Positions 32,156 to 43,190 are shown, numbered from the stretch's first letter. The stretch is DNA of 64,000 nt from Hippopus hippopus (GCA_946811185.2 OX328106.1:42978311-43042310), one strand, 5' to 3'. The notes: a model not told the origin generated them from the letters alone. Program-made: numbers and translations.

Positions 32156-32208
32156 TATTGTCTATGTGATATAGACACTTGCTAACATTCATATATATCA
32201 CATAGGCA
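32156..32208. repeat. Small inverted repeat
   Basis: TTGTCTATGTGATATA pairs with TATATATCACATAGGCAG about 20 bases on. Confidence 0.6.
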
Positions 32209-32289
32209 GTCCTACTTGTTGTCTATCATACACTAAGATGTATTTTGAGTTTTATTTCATATAATATAAGAACTGAAAAACCATGACTG

Positions 32290-32520
32290 TGTTTTACCCC
32301 AGTATCAAGTGACATACTATTGCCATTCTAAAATGAAAGTATCCGCAAATGAAAATTTTCAGATTAATATGAATGAGCTTACGCTCTCTGATAAAAAAGC
32401 AGAAAAAACATTGTTGAGCAAGGAGAAAATGTTGTTTACCAGCATTTTCTCCTTTTCCGAAAATGTTTTCGAAAAGCTTCAATGTCGGTTTTCTTGGAAT
32501 TGTGTGGTAAAGGGTTTAAC
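32290..32520 (+). mobile_element. M1 MITE
   Basis: GTTTTACCCCAGTATCAAGT to TGTGTGGTAAAGGGTTTAA; hairpin AAAATGTTGTTTACCAGCAT. The first end is worn. Confidence 0.75.
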
Positions 32521-33312
32521 TATAGATAGGGTATTTGTTAATATTTTCTATCATCACCTAATGCAAAGAGTACACTATCATACCTAATCTGTTGTAATAC
32601 TTGGATTAGGCTGCATGAATACATAATTACATTGCTGTGGCATGTTGGAATCAGATTAATGTAACAGCTGGATATTTGACATATCATTTACACTTACTTG
32701 CACCTATAGATCAGGTTTGTCTCGACTTTCCAGTCATTCTCTCTTATGATATTTATCCATAGGAGAAAGTTGGTCTGTAATTTGCCTTAGCATTCACTAA
32801 CAACTATAAATATTGTTCTTATTCTAAACTCGAAGTTGGATTGAGATGTTCTGTCTCAGCCAATCAGATAGCTTGAAAGTCTTAACTGGACTTTGGATTT
32901 AAATTATATTTGTACATGTAATTATAACAGAATTTCACAAAAAAAGAGCAACCCATAATCTGCGCTAGCAATCAGCTCAAGTTGTATGACTGGGGCATCA
33001 TTTTGTCAAAAGTACTTTCTGCCCGGATACCTGACCGTCTCATTGTTCCCCTTTTCTATAGTAATTAACAAGCTCATGTTTGAAGTAACACCTTCACTAA
33101 ACCTAGAGATATGACAGTTTTTGCCTTACAAAAGCAAAAAAGGACAGTGCTATGACAACAACTCTGTGCTTTTTCAGAAAGCAGCACAGAAAAACATAAT
33201 AATTATACCTACATGTAATTTCACACCAACCCACTTTCATTCCTGGTCAAGCAGTAATGTACATGCATTTCCCTAGTATGTGTTTTACCGTCTAGAATCC
33301 CCAGCTGTACCG

Positions 33313-33530
33313 GTATAACCCTTTGCCAAGTTATCAATGTTTAAACATCCCTGAGAAAGCAAGTCTTTGAAAACTTTGTAGGAAAAGGACAAAATGCTGG
33401 TAACTAACATTTTCTCCAATTTTCCACAGTGTCTTCTGCCCTAAGACAAATCCTATCAGTACAGACACATTTTGTTATCAGCAAATGAAAATGTTTCAAA
33501 ATGAACAAGTCTAAAATCAAATGGTTCTAG
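33313..33530 (-). mobile_element. M1 MITE, worn
   Basis: TATAACCCTTTGCCAAGTTA ... AAAATGCTGGTAACTAACAT ... TGAACAAGTCTAAAATCAAA. The final end is lost. Confidence 0.65.
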
Positions 33531-33544
33531 AGATACTATACTAT

Positions 33545-35145
33545 TACAATGTATCCCAGTTGGATAACTTCTGCATTCCCTTGAAATCTAACAAAGTTAA
33601 TGTGAAAAAACTCAGAGTACCAGTAGTAGTAGTCTGGTGAAGAATTAATAAACACCAATGGACAGGTAGAAAAATATCTAATGATAGCCCTTTGTTGTTT
33701 AGACATCCTGTGTTACATTATTGCAAATAGACAAATTGCTTCAAGAAACTAATTTCTCTATTTACCATTAAAATGTTTACAAAAACATTTGTTAGCACAG
33801 CAGTGAAAACCATCTTCATGGAGAAATGGGTAAGAGCTAAGGGACAATTAACAGACATAAGAACAACAGAGTTTTTCTCACAGGAGATAGCTAAGTACAA
33901 AGCTCTGCAGCCTATCATTCAAAGCTAGACAGTACTCCTCTATGATTTGAACAACACTGTCAGGTATGACTGATTCTGGAATTCAAGTGAGGAACTGAAT
34001 TGTTTGTTATAATAATATTATGTAGTGTTATGTGACATAGTGTAGTATACACGACTGGATTTAGTTGTACATCTAAATTAGAGAATCATTAGTGGAAAAA
34101 CTCATTTTGAAGGCATAATGAACATGGTCATAAAACAAAATAGTTACTATCACTGCTAGTATGGGATTCTGAAATTTAGCGAATTGCAGTTTCTTGAAGA
34201 TAATACCTGTAGTTTTATCCAAAGTTTGAAAACTTTACATCAGTAATTACTGTGCCTTTCCTACCCAGTCATATTTCAATCAAGATCAGCTGATTTTCTA
34301 TATACTTTTGATGTCAGCAGCTAATACTCATAAGAAAAATGTACATGTGTTATTATACATGTACAATATTCTGTTGGTATCCTCCTGGGCTTGATAGAAA
34401 TAAGGCATAAGATATGCTTATCCTCTGAGTTCAATCCACCCTGACTCAATCATAGCGAGAATGTTCTTGGGCAAGGCAACAGAAAATTGTTCTGTCCAGG
34501 TATATGACATATTCTAATTACTGGTATCATGACCAACAGAGCATCTTCATGTATATTAGAGTATGGTTTGTCATGAAAAAGTGCAAGTTTACCATTTTTG
34601 GACCTATTCAAAGCCTAATGCCCTTAGGGCAAAATATGCAAGTGAAAAAGGCAAAATGCACTTAACTTCATCTGAATCTAAAAACAAGAATGAATGAATT
34701 TCATTCTCATTGTAACTGAATTTTGGAATGCTGTCAAGTTCTTAATCTGAAGTTTTCATTTCTTGAAAACATTTATTCAAACAAAAGATAAATAGATATC
34801 AAACCTTGGAACACTTTCACAGAATTTTCAGCAGGAAGCAGGAAGAACTATGTTTAAACAAGGGTATGTTTGTTTTCAACAGCTTCAAATATAACCACTG
34901 ATTATTCTTTTCAACTTTGAATTCAGTTTCAAGTCAGGTACCCCTAAGTTCACTCAAAAGCCTAATAACTGTTATTGCTGTGGTCTCCCTTTTTGACTAA
35001 GCAACATAATTTTCCCTCATTTTAAAACACATCTGAGACCTGAAACTACAACTGTGTGAAAGAACTGTTCAAAGAAGTCATATGACCACATAATTCCCAC
35101 TGTGTTGATTTAGAAAGAAAAACATCAATCTTTAAGCTTCTGGTT
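33545..35145. other. Repeat-poor intron stretch
   Basis: The longest part of intron 1 without M1/M2/M3. A plus-strand reading at 33731-33928 (MFTKTFVSTAVKTIFMEKWV ...) looks mildly protein-like but has no splice sites or recognised family. 34380-34500 has a SINE S2 scrap (GTTCTTGGGCAAGGCAAC). Confidence 0.35.
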
Positions 35146-35149
35146 TCAG

Positions 35150-35244
35150 AGAGATCAGATATGTCAACGGCAAAAGGAAAACTTTCTAGTGCTTCCTTTG
35201 CATCAAGAGCTTCTGACCGGATTTATGTTCAAAAAAGAACATCG
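35150..35244 (+). CDS. Weak candidate exon inside ZIP13 intron 1
   Basis: TCTGGTTTCAG precedes AGATCAGAT and an ATG at 35161. The reading is MSTAKGKLSSASFASRASDR then IYVQKRTS, ending at a consensus donor TCG/GTAAGT in phase 0. It would be phase-compatible with the exon at 51583, but 16 kb of repeats separates them. Unrecognised; could be chance. Confidence 0.25.
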
Positions 35245-35539
35245 GTAAGTTTTTGTTTGTTTCTAGATGTGACACCTCAGAGCAGAGACAAACTGCATTT
35301 TGTCTGTGACAATATAGTGAATAACAAAGTTCTGTCAGCTTTTATGAATTTCAACCCCACATAAAGGCACAGACTGAGAGTATCTTGGCTTTTTGGCATA
35401 CCATATGCTATTCCCCCTTACCTTCAAAGCTCCATAACATAAGTATGTAGGTTTTGCAAAAGAATCAAGACATGAAAAAAGACTGCGCTGAACATGTCTA
35501 AATCAAAAACATTCGAAGAATATGATGCCATTGAAACTA

Positions 35540-35680
35540 TGGGATTTATGTTTTAGAGGGTAACCATTATTGTGGAAAAGGTGCTGGGTACCAGAATTCT
35601 CTTTTTCCCACAATGTTTTCAGCAGCCTCCTTTCTTGGGGGTCACTAAAATTCTGAATTACATGTACCTGGTAAAAGGTA
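35540..35680 (+). mobile_element. M1 right-half fragment
   Basis: GAGGGTAACCATTATTGTGG AAAAGGTGCTGGGTACCAGA, TTTTCCCACAATGTTTTCAG, ends ACCTGGTAAAAGGTAAAT. Confidence 0.65.
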
Positions 35681-35777
35681 AATTATTACATAGACAGCTT
35701 AACTGCTATTTCCTTATTTTCCTTTGCATAATTTGTTTTTTGATGGTACATTTCTCCATTGACTGTGAGCGACCTAG

Positions 35778-35996
35778 GCCTATCAAAAAAATATCTTTGT
35801 TTAGGGTTTCCCGACCCTACCTAGAAAATGCTGCTGACCCTAAACTTTTTACGTTACAATTGAAAAATAAAATCTGTCGGGTGTGATTTCGGTACATGGT
35901 CGATGTAAAAAGTTTCTGAGAAAAAAAATCCCCACCTACCCTACCTACAGCAACTCAGACTGAAACCCTAGACACAGATTTTTTTTTGGTTAGGCC
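35778..35996. mobile_element. TIR element, copy 2
   Basis: GGCCTATCAAAAAAATATCT TTGTTTAGGGTTTCCC to CCCTAGACACAGATTTTTTT TTGGTTAGGCC; collinear with 23596-23800 through CCGACCCTACCTAGAAAATG CTG and GATTTCGGTACATGGTC. Confidence 0.75.
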
Positions 35997-36039
35997 CTAT
36001 CAATAGGAAATATCTTTGTTAAAAAAAAAATATAGACAG

Positions 36040-36180
36040 CATAAGTTTGCCAGCAAATAGGCAGGGGTCCTTAGAATAAACATATCTACATTTTTGACCA
36101 ATCACTTATTTCTATTTATTAATTTGTTATCAGTACCAAAAAATAAGTCAAAAGCCATCATATTCAGCTATGCCGAAAAA
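36040..36180. repeat. Inverted partner of the 23270-23420 segment
   Basis: GCCAGCAAATAGGCAGGGGT then CCTTAGAATAAACATATCTA, CAATCACTTATTTCTATTTA, CAGTACCAAAAAATAAGTCA AAAGCC. Confidence 0.6.
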
Positions 36181-36236
36181 TGCATACGATATTACATACA
36201 TGTATATACAAAGAAAGGGTTTTCCTTGAAGTCGAC

Positions 36237-36440
36237 TGTCTCAGTTCTTTAACAAACAGTCCGATATTTTTATGGCCCTAGAGTTAAAAAGCTTTGAAAA
36301 CTCTGTCCATTTTCACCTTCTTCCATATGATTTCCGGTCATTTCATGGTCAATCTCATTACTTGAATCGCATTTAATTTGTTTTAAGTAAATGCTTTCAA
36401 TATACACCAAGGTTTTTAAAAGCATTGTAGAAAGAGGAGA
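36237..36440 (-). mobile_element. M1 fragment
   Basis: TCTTTAACAAACAGTCCGAT, GGTCAATCTCATTACTTGAA, TTTGTTTTAAGTAAATGCTT; hairpin region missing. Confidence 0.5.
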
Positions 36441-36480
36441 AAATACTAAGGGATAAGCAGTATGAAACATATTGGTTTTC

Positions 36481-36936
36481 GTAACCCTTTATCGCACAAT
36501 GCCGACTTTTAACGACCCTGGGAAAGAATCCTTTAGAAAACATTGTGGAAAAAGGAGAAAATGCTGGTAACCAGCATTTTCTCCTTTAACTCTTTACCAC
36601 ACAATGAAATTTTAGACCTGTCCAAATTGAAAGCATTTGCAGACGACAAATTACAGGAAGTTCAAATTATGGAACTTGTCCTTGATAGAGTAGAAAACGT
36701 TGAGGGAAAAGGAGAAAATGCTGGTTACCAGCATTTTCTCCTTTTCCCACAATGTTTTCAAAAGCTTTCTTTCTCAGGGTCATTACAAGTAGGGATTGTG
36801 CGGTAAAGGGTTAAGCCCCAAATGTTTTCTACTCTATCGAAGAAAAGTAGCACCATTTGAGCCATGTTGAAATTGTCATTTTCAAATGCTTTAACTTTGG
36901 ACAAGACTAAAATCTTGTTGTCTGGTAAAGGGTTAA
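36481..36936 (-). mobile_element. M1 MITE (host) carrying a nested M1
   Basis: Left part GTAACCCTTTATCGCACAAT ... AACCAGCATTTTCTCC (to about 36585), right part GCCCCAAATGTTTTCTACTC ... GTTGTCTGGTAAAGGGTTAA (36815-36936). With the insert taken out the two parts make one ordinary reverse copy, except that TTTTCCCACAATG reads TTAAGCCCCAAATG. Confidence 0.8.
36586..36814 (+). mobile_element. M1 MITE (guest) inside another M1
   Basis: TTAACTCTTTACCACACAAT to GTGCGGTAAAGGGTTAA with TTAA on both sides; intact hairpin GAAAATGCTGGTTACCAGCA. Inserted in the right hairpin arm of the host, opposite orientation. Confidence 0.88.
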
Positions 36937-36994
36937 CTATAAATTGGAGATGAGATATAAGGATACTTTACTGTTCACCATAATGACAAAAGAT

Positions 36995-37404
36995 TTAACC
37001 CTTTACCAGACGACAAAATTTTAGCCTTGTTCAAATTGAAAGCATTTGCAGACGACATTTTCAGTGTGACTAAAATGGTGCATTTTTGACAGGGTAGAAA
37101 ATATTGTGGGAAAAGGAGAAAATGCTGGTTACCAGCATTTTCACCTTTTCCCACAATGTTTTCAAAAGGCTTCTTTCCCAAAGTTACTAAAAGTTGGCAT
37201 TGTGCGGTAAAAGGTTTTGAAAGCATTAATTTTGCAAATAACAATTGAAATGTGATTCAAGTAACAAGAGTTGTCTCAGAGAAGACGTTCCGGGAACAAG
37301 AGAAAATGCTGGTTACCAGCATTTTCGCCTTCTCCCACAGTGTACTCCAAGACCCTTTCCTTTCAAGTCATTCACACACAGGATTGTTTGGAAAAGCGTT
37401 AAAT
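36995..37404 (+). mobile_element. M1 copy plus 5'-less M1 copy
   Basis: 36995-37217: TTAACCCTTTACCAGACGAC to GTGCGGTAAAAGGTTTT, hairpin intact. 37218-37404 continues from TGAAAGCATTAATTTTGCAA (an internal M1 position) to GTTTGGAAAAGCGTTAA, also with an intact hairpin. Confidence 0.8.
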
Positions 37405-37462
37405 GACAGTGAACTTTATCATATTGATCAAAGTCTGATCAATACTCGCAGGTAAAAGGCTA

Positions 37463-37649
37463 TTAACTCTTTACCAAACGACAAAATAGTAGACTGCTCC
37501 AAATTCAAAGCATCTGCAGACGACAAAAGCAGCCAATTGACGAAATCTTTCTCTAATAGGCTAGAAAACCTTGTGGGAAAAGGAGAAAATGCTGGTTAAG
37601 TGACCTGCTTCCTCAGGGTCTTTAAGAGGATTGTGTGATAAAGGGTTAA
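37463..37649 (+). mobile_element. M1 MITE lacking the right hairpin arm
   Basis: TTAACTCTTTACCAAACGAC ... GGGAAAAGGAGAAAATGCTG GTTAAGTGACCTGCTTCCTC to GTGTGATAAAGGGTTAA. The left arm is perfect; the whole right arm is gone. Confidence 0.85.
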
Positions 37650-38060
37650 AACACTTAACCTGAGGACGAAATTGTAGCCTTGTCTACCTTAGTATCAATG
37701 ACAAGATTTGTCTTTGAAAGGGTAGATCATGTAGTAGGAAAAGGATTTGAGTGATTGTATGATGTTTAACGCTGTTTTCTACACTGCAGCCAGTACACCT
37801 GTTCATGCTTTCCTGAAGAGTCTGTTACCAGTACTCCACACAATATTCTTTCAAAGCCACTTGCTGCATTTGCCACATAACCAGTGTAGATACAATGGTC
37901 AGCGGTGGGAGAGGAAGGAATCCTGTCACACTGACTATCATCAATCCTCGGAAAGAAATTTGCTGAGCTGGGGATCGAACCAGCTACCTCCTGTTCTCAA
38001 GCTCTCTATGCTACTGAGTAGGGGCTCAGCTAGGAGGAAAAGGAGAAAATGCTGCGACCA
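37650..38060 (-). mobile_element. SINE S1 inserted in an M1 copy
   Basis: M1 parts at 37655-37748 (GACGAAATTGTAGCCTTGTC, AAAGGGTAGATCATGTAGTA GGAAAAGG) and 38035-38060 (GGAAAAGGAGAAAATGCTGC). Between them a minus-strand S1: TAGCATAGAGAGCTTGAGAA then CAGGAGGTAGCTGGTTCGAT CCCCAGC (B box), GGATTGATGATAGTC, GTGGAGTACTGGTAACAGAC, AGGTGTACTGGCTGCAG. Confidence 0.8.
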
Positions 38061-38229
38061 GTTTGGGCTACATGTGTATATGGTAGATCCATGAACTTGT
38101 TGTTTAATGCAGTCTGATACACATCTACCCAACTGCAAAAGCAGCCAGTGATACTAGTAGCATTTTAACACACAATTGTACAATACCCTTTTCATGCCCC
38201 TGAAGTAAACAGTTTTGAAAATGTTATCC

Positions 38230-38660
38230 CCTTAACAAACAATCCCTGGTTTTCATGACCCTAAAGAAGAAGCCTTCTGAAAACACTGGTAACCAGCATT
38301 TTCTCCTTTTCCCACAATGTTTTCTATTCTTTTAAAGTCAAGTTTCCATTTTTGAGTCACATTTATTTTGTCGTCTGCAAATGCTTTCAATTTGGACCAG
38401 TCTAAACCTTTGTCTTTTGGTAAAGAGTTAAACACTTTACTTGATGACAAAATTTTAGACTTGTCCATATTGACAGCATTTGCAGACCATATATCACAAG
38501 CTGCTCAATGAATTGGGTTTTAGCTTGACAAGGTAGATAGCATAATGTTAAATTAACTAAATGCTGGTGACAGGCATTTATTACTATTCTCTTCCTGTTT
38601 TCAAAAGTCTTCCTGCTAAGGGTCATTGTAACACAGGATTGTATCATAAAAAGTGAATGT
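38230..38660. mobile_element. Two M1 copies back to back sharing one TTAA
   Basis: Reverse copy 38230-38431 (left hairpin arm missing: GAAAACACTGGTAACCAGCA TTTTCTCC) ends GGTAAAGAGTTAA; forward copy 38428-38660 starts TTAAACACTTTACTTGATGA and is worn. TTAA 38428-38431 is common. Confidence 0.8.
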
Positions 38661-38845
38661 TTCCACATTATTACCACCTTAGACAATTCTAATGGACGGG
38701 AACATCCCTAAAAAGTATGGACAATCAATTTGAATTAGTGTTTAGTTCATGTAATGAAACATTGTGGCAAGAAAAGAGTTATTTTTTACAAGCAATTTTA
38801 CGTCTACCATGATTATTTTAAAAGTGGTCTGCCTGTACTAAAGGG

Positions 38846-39460
38846 TTAACTCTTAAGAAACAGCAAAATTTTAGACTTGCCTGTCAATACAGCTCAATTT
38901 GTAACAAAGAAATTGTCTTTAATAACATTTTACCACACAATGCCAAATTTAACAACGGCCTGACAGAAAACACCTTTGAAAAGATTGTGGGAAAAGAAGA
39001 AAATGCTGGTAACCAGCATCTTCTCCTTTGCCCACAATTTTTTTCTTACCATTCCGTGAACAATTCTATTATTTAATTTGTCATCTGCAAATGGTCAAAA
39101 ATTTGGTCGTTTGATAAAGAGTTAATAGAGTAGAAAACATAGTGGGAAAAGGAAAAAAATGCTGGTTACCAGCATTCTTACAATATTTTCAAAAGCCTTT
39201 ATGCTCAGGGTCCCTATTAGTCTAACCCTTTACCACACAATCCCAACTTTACACGACTTAACCACCTTGAGAAAGAAAGCTTCTGAAAATATTGTGGGAA
39301 AAGGAGAAAATGCAGGTAACCAGCATTTTCTCCTTTTCCCACAATGTTTTCTACTCTTCCTATAACAAATTTCAATTTTTGAGGCACATTTCTTTTGTCG
39401 TCTGCAAATGCTTTGAATTTAGACCAGTCTACAATTTTGTCATCTCTGGTAAACGGTTAA
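38846..39460. mobile_element. M1 array of four pieces
   Basis: 38846-38925 forward start only; 38919-39125 reverse, TTAA at both ends; 39126-39221 forward, hairpin and right half only (AGAGTAGAAAACATAGTGGG, TGCTGGTTACCAGCA); 39222-39460 reverse, full, hairpin GAAAATGCAGGTAACCAGCA. The boundaries touch. Confidence 0.8.
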
Positions 39461-39486
39461 AACACAGGGTTGTTTCAGCGTGCGCG

Positions 39487-39575
39487 ATCACGTATAAATG
39501 TACGTGATTCACGTATAAAATAGAAAAATCACGTAGTTTTTCTCTGCTATACGTACAAGAACGTACAAAAAATTT
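39487..39575. repeat. ACGT-rich short repeat cluster
   Basis: CACGTATAAATGTACGTGAT TCACGTATAAAATAG then ATCACGTAG, CTATACGTACAAGAACGTAC: seven ACGT steps in under 90 bases, partly palindromic. Confidence 0.5.
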
Positions 39576-39658
39576 GCCCAAAAAACAATGAAATTCATAG
39601 AACTTTGTAATTTCGGGGATAATCTGCAGCGAAATGTTTACAGTCACTCACTCTAGCT

Positions 39659-42369
39659 TAGGGTTTTCCCGATTTTAAATATAGATGCTAAACCGGAACG
39701 TTCTAAGGTTATCATATGATTTGATGTTGTTCGTGTCCAAAATGGTTTACAGTCAAAACGTCCCACAGTCAAAACGTCCCACTTTTGGTTAAAACGTCCC
39801 TCCAATTTGGTTAAAACGTCCCACTGTTCCAAAAAAATGGTCAAAACGTCCCACTTCGAATTTTCTAGTTCTTATCAACAACTGATAAATGTTGTAGCGG
39901 TTGACAGATCAAATCAATTTTGGTATGAATTATAAAGAATACAATTATTTCTTAAAAGGTTTTGTTGATTTTAATTGCAAGTATGATAAATTGGATACAG
40001 GTGCAAAGGGAAACTCGTTAAATAGTCGGCATATAATGACGAAATAATATGAATCAACTAGTTTTGAAACTTCCTTCTTGCCGAAAAGTTTTAATAATTA
40101 TCACCGTTTGTCCAGCCTTACCCGATCTTGAAATTGTACAAGAGAAGTGTAAGGGACTTTTGATTAGTATTTATCGTGTAGTTTATCAAGTATCTTTTTC
40201 TGTTTTATTTTATGAAAAAAGAGAAGGCCTTTGAAAACATTGTTGGACAAGGAGAAAATACTAGTAACCAGCCTTTGCTACTTTTTCTCATCATTTGAGC
40301 AAATGTAGTTGGTCGTGTGTGTAGACCTGCAAATGCTTTCAATTGGTTTAGTCCAAAATTTTGTCGCTTTGTAAAGAGCTAGATCTAATAATCTAATGCC
40401 ATACCACGAGGAAGCGGGGTGCGGTAAACAAGAAGCATGAAGTTTTTAGTTGCAGTAAATATCGTATACGTTTTCCTTGCACTCGGCAAATTTTAGATTT
40501 GCTGCAGTATTGATCGAACTTTTCCAGAAGCAACTCTGTCGGTCAGCCATATTACTATTAAGTGTTACAAATTTGGTTTTAACACCTAACTCTTTACCTA
40601 GCCTCGGTTACAGTTCGATCATCCCCCCCCCTTTTTTATATTCTAACTTTTTTTGTCAGAAATGACGCCCATTTTTGACAAAGTAATGTCAAAGTAATGT
40701 CAGAATATAAAAAAGGAAAAAAAGTGATCAAACTGAACCCAAGCTACCCTTTACCAAAGGATCCCATGTTTTAACGACACTGATAAATGGACTTTTGAGA
40801 CAATTGCGTGTTAAAATAGGAAAAGCCGGTAACAAACGATCTCCCTCTCCTGTAATGCTTTCTTAGACCACATTCACCATTAGAGCAAAGCCGTGGTAAA
40901 TTTGTCGTTTGCAGAGCTCTGCTTATTTATGTCCGATTAACCCATTTAGGTACATCAGGGATCTTATTAGGTAGTGTGGGTTGAAATCGGCATGCTACGG
41001 TGTGGAGTCGAAGTTCAATGAACACCTACGGCAAGACATTTCGTATGACTTATCGTATATGCTATAGGTTATAGACATGTTGGTGAGAGAGAGAGAGAGA
41101 GAGAGTTCCCTTGGCTTTGTATCATCTCCTTTTTCACCGGAATGTGTTCTATACTTTCTTACTCGGATCCTATTATCTATTCAGCCACATTGTATTTATC
41201 ATCTGCATGTTCTTTTTACCCTTTACCAACCCTACTTTTAGAAAAGGTGATATCCCGGTTACTGGTGTGTTCTCCTTATCACACAATGCTTTTACACTCT
41301 CAACCTAATATAGTGGTTTAAAACATATTGGCACCGGAGATATTGCCAGATACCTACGCGTTCTCCATTTCCCCCAGTTTTCTATCTTTTCAAAAGCGAA
41401 TTTGAATTATAGAACAGAGCTCTGTTTTAAAATGTCTTTAATCGTGGAAGAGTCCATTTTTTGTTTTAAATTGATGGTTTTTGTCTAGGACTGTCCTTCA
41501 ATGCAGGAAAAAAAGACGTAAATAAAAATTAATACAATTCCACTAACATACGTTTTTTTACGGCCAACAAAAGAGCAGAGACTGAAACATTTTTGTAAAA
41601 CACACCAGTTGCTCTTTACCTTATTTGCTCCCAACAGAAAAACATGCTTCTCGGGAAACACTGGAGGAAAAGATTAAAATGCTGATTACTCGCATTTGTC
41701 CTTTTCTTACGGTGTTATGAAAATGTGTCATTCTCTTGGTCGTTAAGACTTCCAATTGTTTAGATAAGGGTTAAATGGAAACTCTACACAAATAAGTTAG
41801 AATGCTGTAGACAGGGAGGCGTTAAATAGCCAGTCTAGGAGGCGTTTGAGCGTGTCGAATAAACAATCATGTAGGGAGACAATAAGGGCCTTAACCCTTA
41901 CCCTACATTATATAAAATCTTGATTCTGCTTAGCCTACATTAAACAACCTTGATTGTAATTAGCTAAAATCGTAAAAAAGGATCCATACGCACATGAAGG
42001 TGGTCTGGTATTGAAATACACAGTGACGATGTCGAATAATGATTTAAGTCGTATTAATTATGTTGAATGTCATAGAAAAATATCGAAAATTGATGTTGTG
42101 CCTCTTAAAAACTATAAGTGCGGCAGGAAATGGGTTAAAATTCAATGACTTGTAACAATAAATGACAACATCATAATGTTTAACATCAAATATGTACTTT
42201 TTCTGAAATAATCAAAAGAACAAAATAATAACTTTAATGAAATATACGGGGACGTTTAAAGGGGACGTTTTTTGGGGACGTTTTAACCAATTTGGAATGG
42301 AAATGGGGACGTTTTAACCAAAAGTGGGACGTTTTGACTGTGGGACATTTTAACCGGATATCGCCCTAA
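39659..42369. mobile_element. ~2.7-kb inverted-repeat element with GTCCCAC subterminal repeats
   Basis: Left: TTAGGGTTTTCCCG, then AAAACGTCCC at 39755, 39771, 39791, 39813 and 39843. Right: the complement GGGACGTTTT series at 42249-42345, ending CGGATATCGCCCTAA. About 40 bases (CACAGTCAAAACGTCCCACT TTTGGTTAAAACGTCCC) are identical in inverted orientation. Interior has M1 pieces at 40212-40385, 40743-40930, 41210-41310 and 41614-41776, a GA run (41085-41104), and no transposase that could be recognised. Confidence 0.6.
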
Positions 42370-42599
42370 ATGTTGCTGCTGTGTTTTGATCGGTTTGCCG
42401 ACTTGAACATTTTTGTCACTAGGATTGTAAAATAAAATAAAGCATTAACAAGGTCGTTTGTTTTAGCGGACGAATATTCGCTGCAATTTGATTATTTGCT
42501 AGCAAAAGATGGCACAGTTTAAATTGTCTTTGTTCTTTTCTATAACAAATGAATTAGCTGCGGATCGGCAACTATATCCGAAGTTGACAATAGTGCGGG

Positions 42600-43095
42600 T
42601 TTTGATGCTGGGAAATTTGAAATGACATGTCTTTGACGCTGAAAAGTATCTGCCTAATTGTCAATCTGACGCATGAAGTTATGGTCTAGAGCTTCATATA
42701 ACCTAGCTTTAATGCATCCGGCAGAAATATAGGCTAAACACGATCAGTATAAAATGCAAGGACACGCGCATGATCATGAAGCTGGCGAGTCATTTATGAC
42801 AACGTAATAAAGGTTTTAATCCTCTTATCTAGTGTAAAGTGACAGATTTTAGAGTTACCTGCCATTCAAAATGACAAACTGATGTCAAATCATGTGGCAA
42901 TAGATCTACTTCTCCAAAAATTAACTGACACGAAAAATAGATCGCAAAAAAAACGTGAAAACCCATGACACTACAATGATCAGCGTTGCATCGTCCGATC
43001 AGAGGGACTTCAAACTCTCTTCTCATCTTTAATAATGAATTTAAACAGTGAATTTACACAAATCTCTGAATAAAACAATAAGTGGAAGCTAAAAT
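42600..43095. repeat. Dispersed ~450-bp segment, copy 2
   Basis: Partner of 28080-28520. The minus-strand reading is open here: MRREFEVPLIGRCNADHCSV then MGFHVFFAIYFSCQLIFGEV DLLPHDL..., ending FEWQ at CAG/GTAACT (43026-42857). It looks like a cytoplasmic start and a membrane anchor, but conservation continues past the donor, so a repeat is the safer reading. Confidence 0.6.
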
Positions 43096-43148
43096 TCTGT
43101 TCATGAGTGAAAAGATTGTTGTTTTAGGCAATGAAAATATAGATCTAT

Positions 43149-43190
43149 GGGGGGGGGGGGGTGTCGTCTGCAAATGCTTGAAATATGTCA
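43149..43190. repeat. G13 tract beside an M1 scrap
   Basis: Thirteen G followed by TGTCGTCTGCAAATGCTTGA, a piece of M1 found nowhere else without its neighbours. Confidence 0.6.

Noticed and set aside
33731..33928. Plus-strand reading MFTKTFVSTAVKTIFMEKWV and onward
   Set aside because: Composition is mildly protein-like and it ends in a stop, but no splice sites, start context or recognised motif support it.
42829..43026. First exon of a glycosyltransferase-like type II membrane protein
   Set aside because: A basic start and hydrophobic anchor are suggestive, but the similarity with 28080-28520 extends through the supposed intron, and no catalytic exon was seen.
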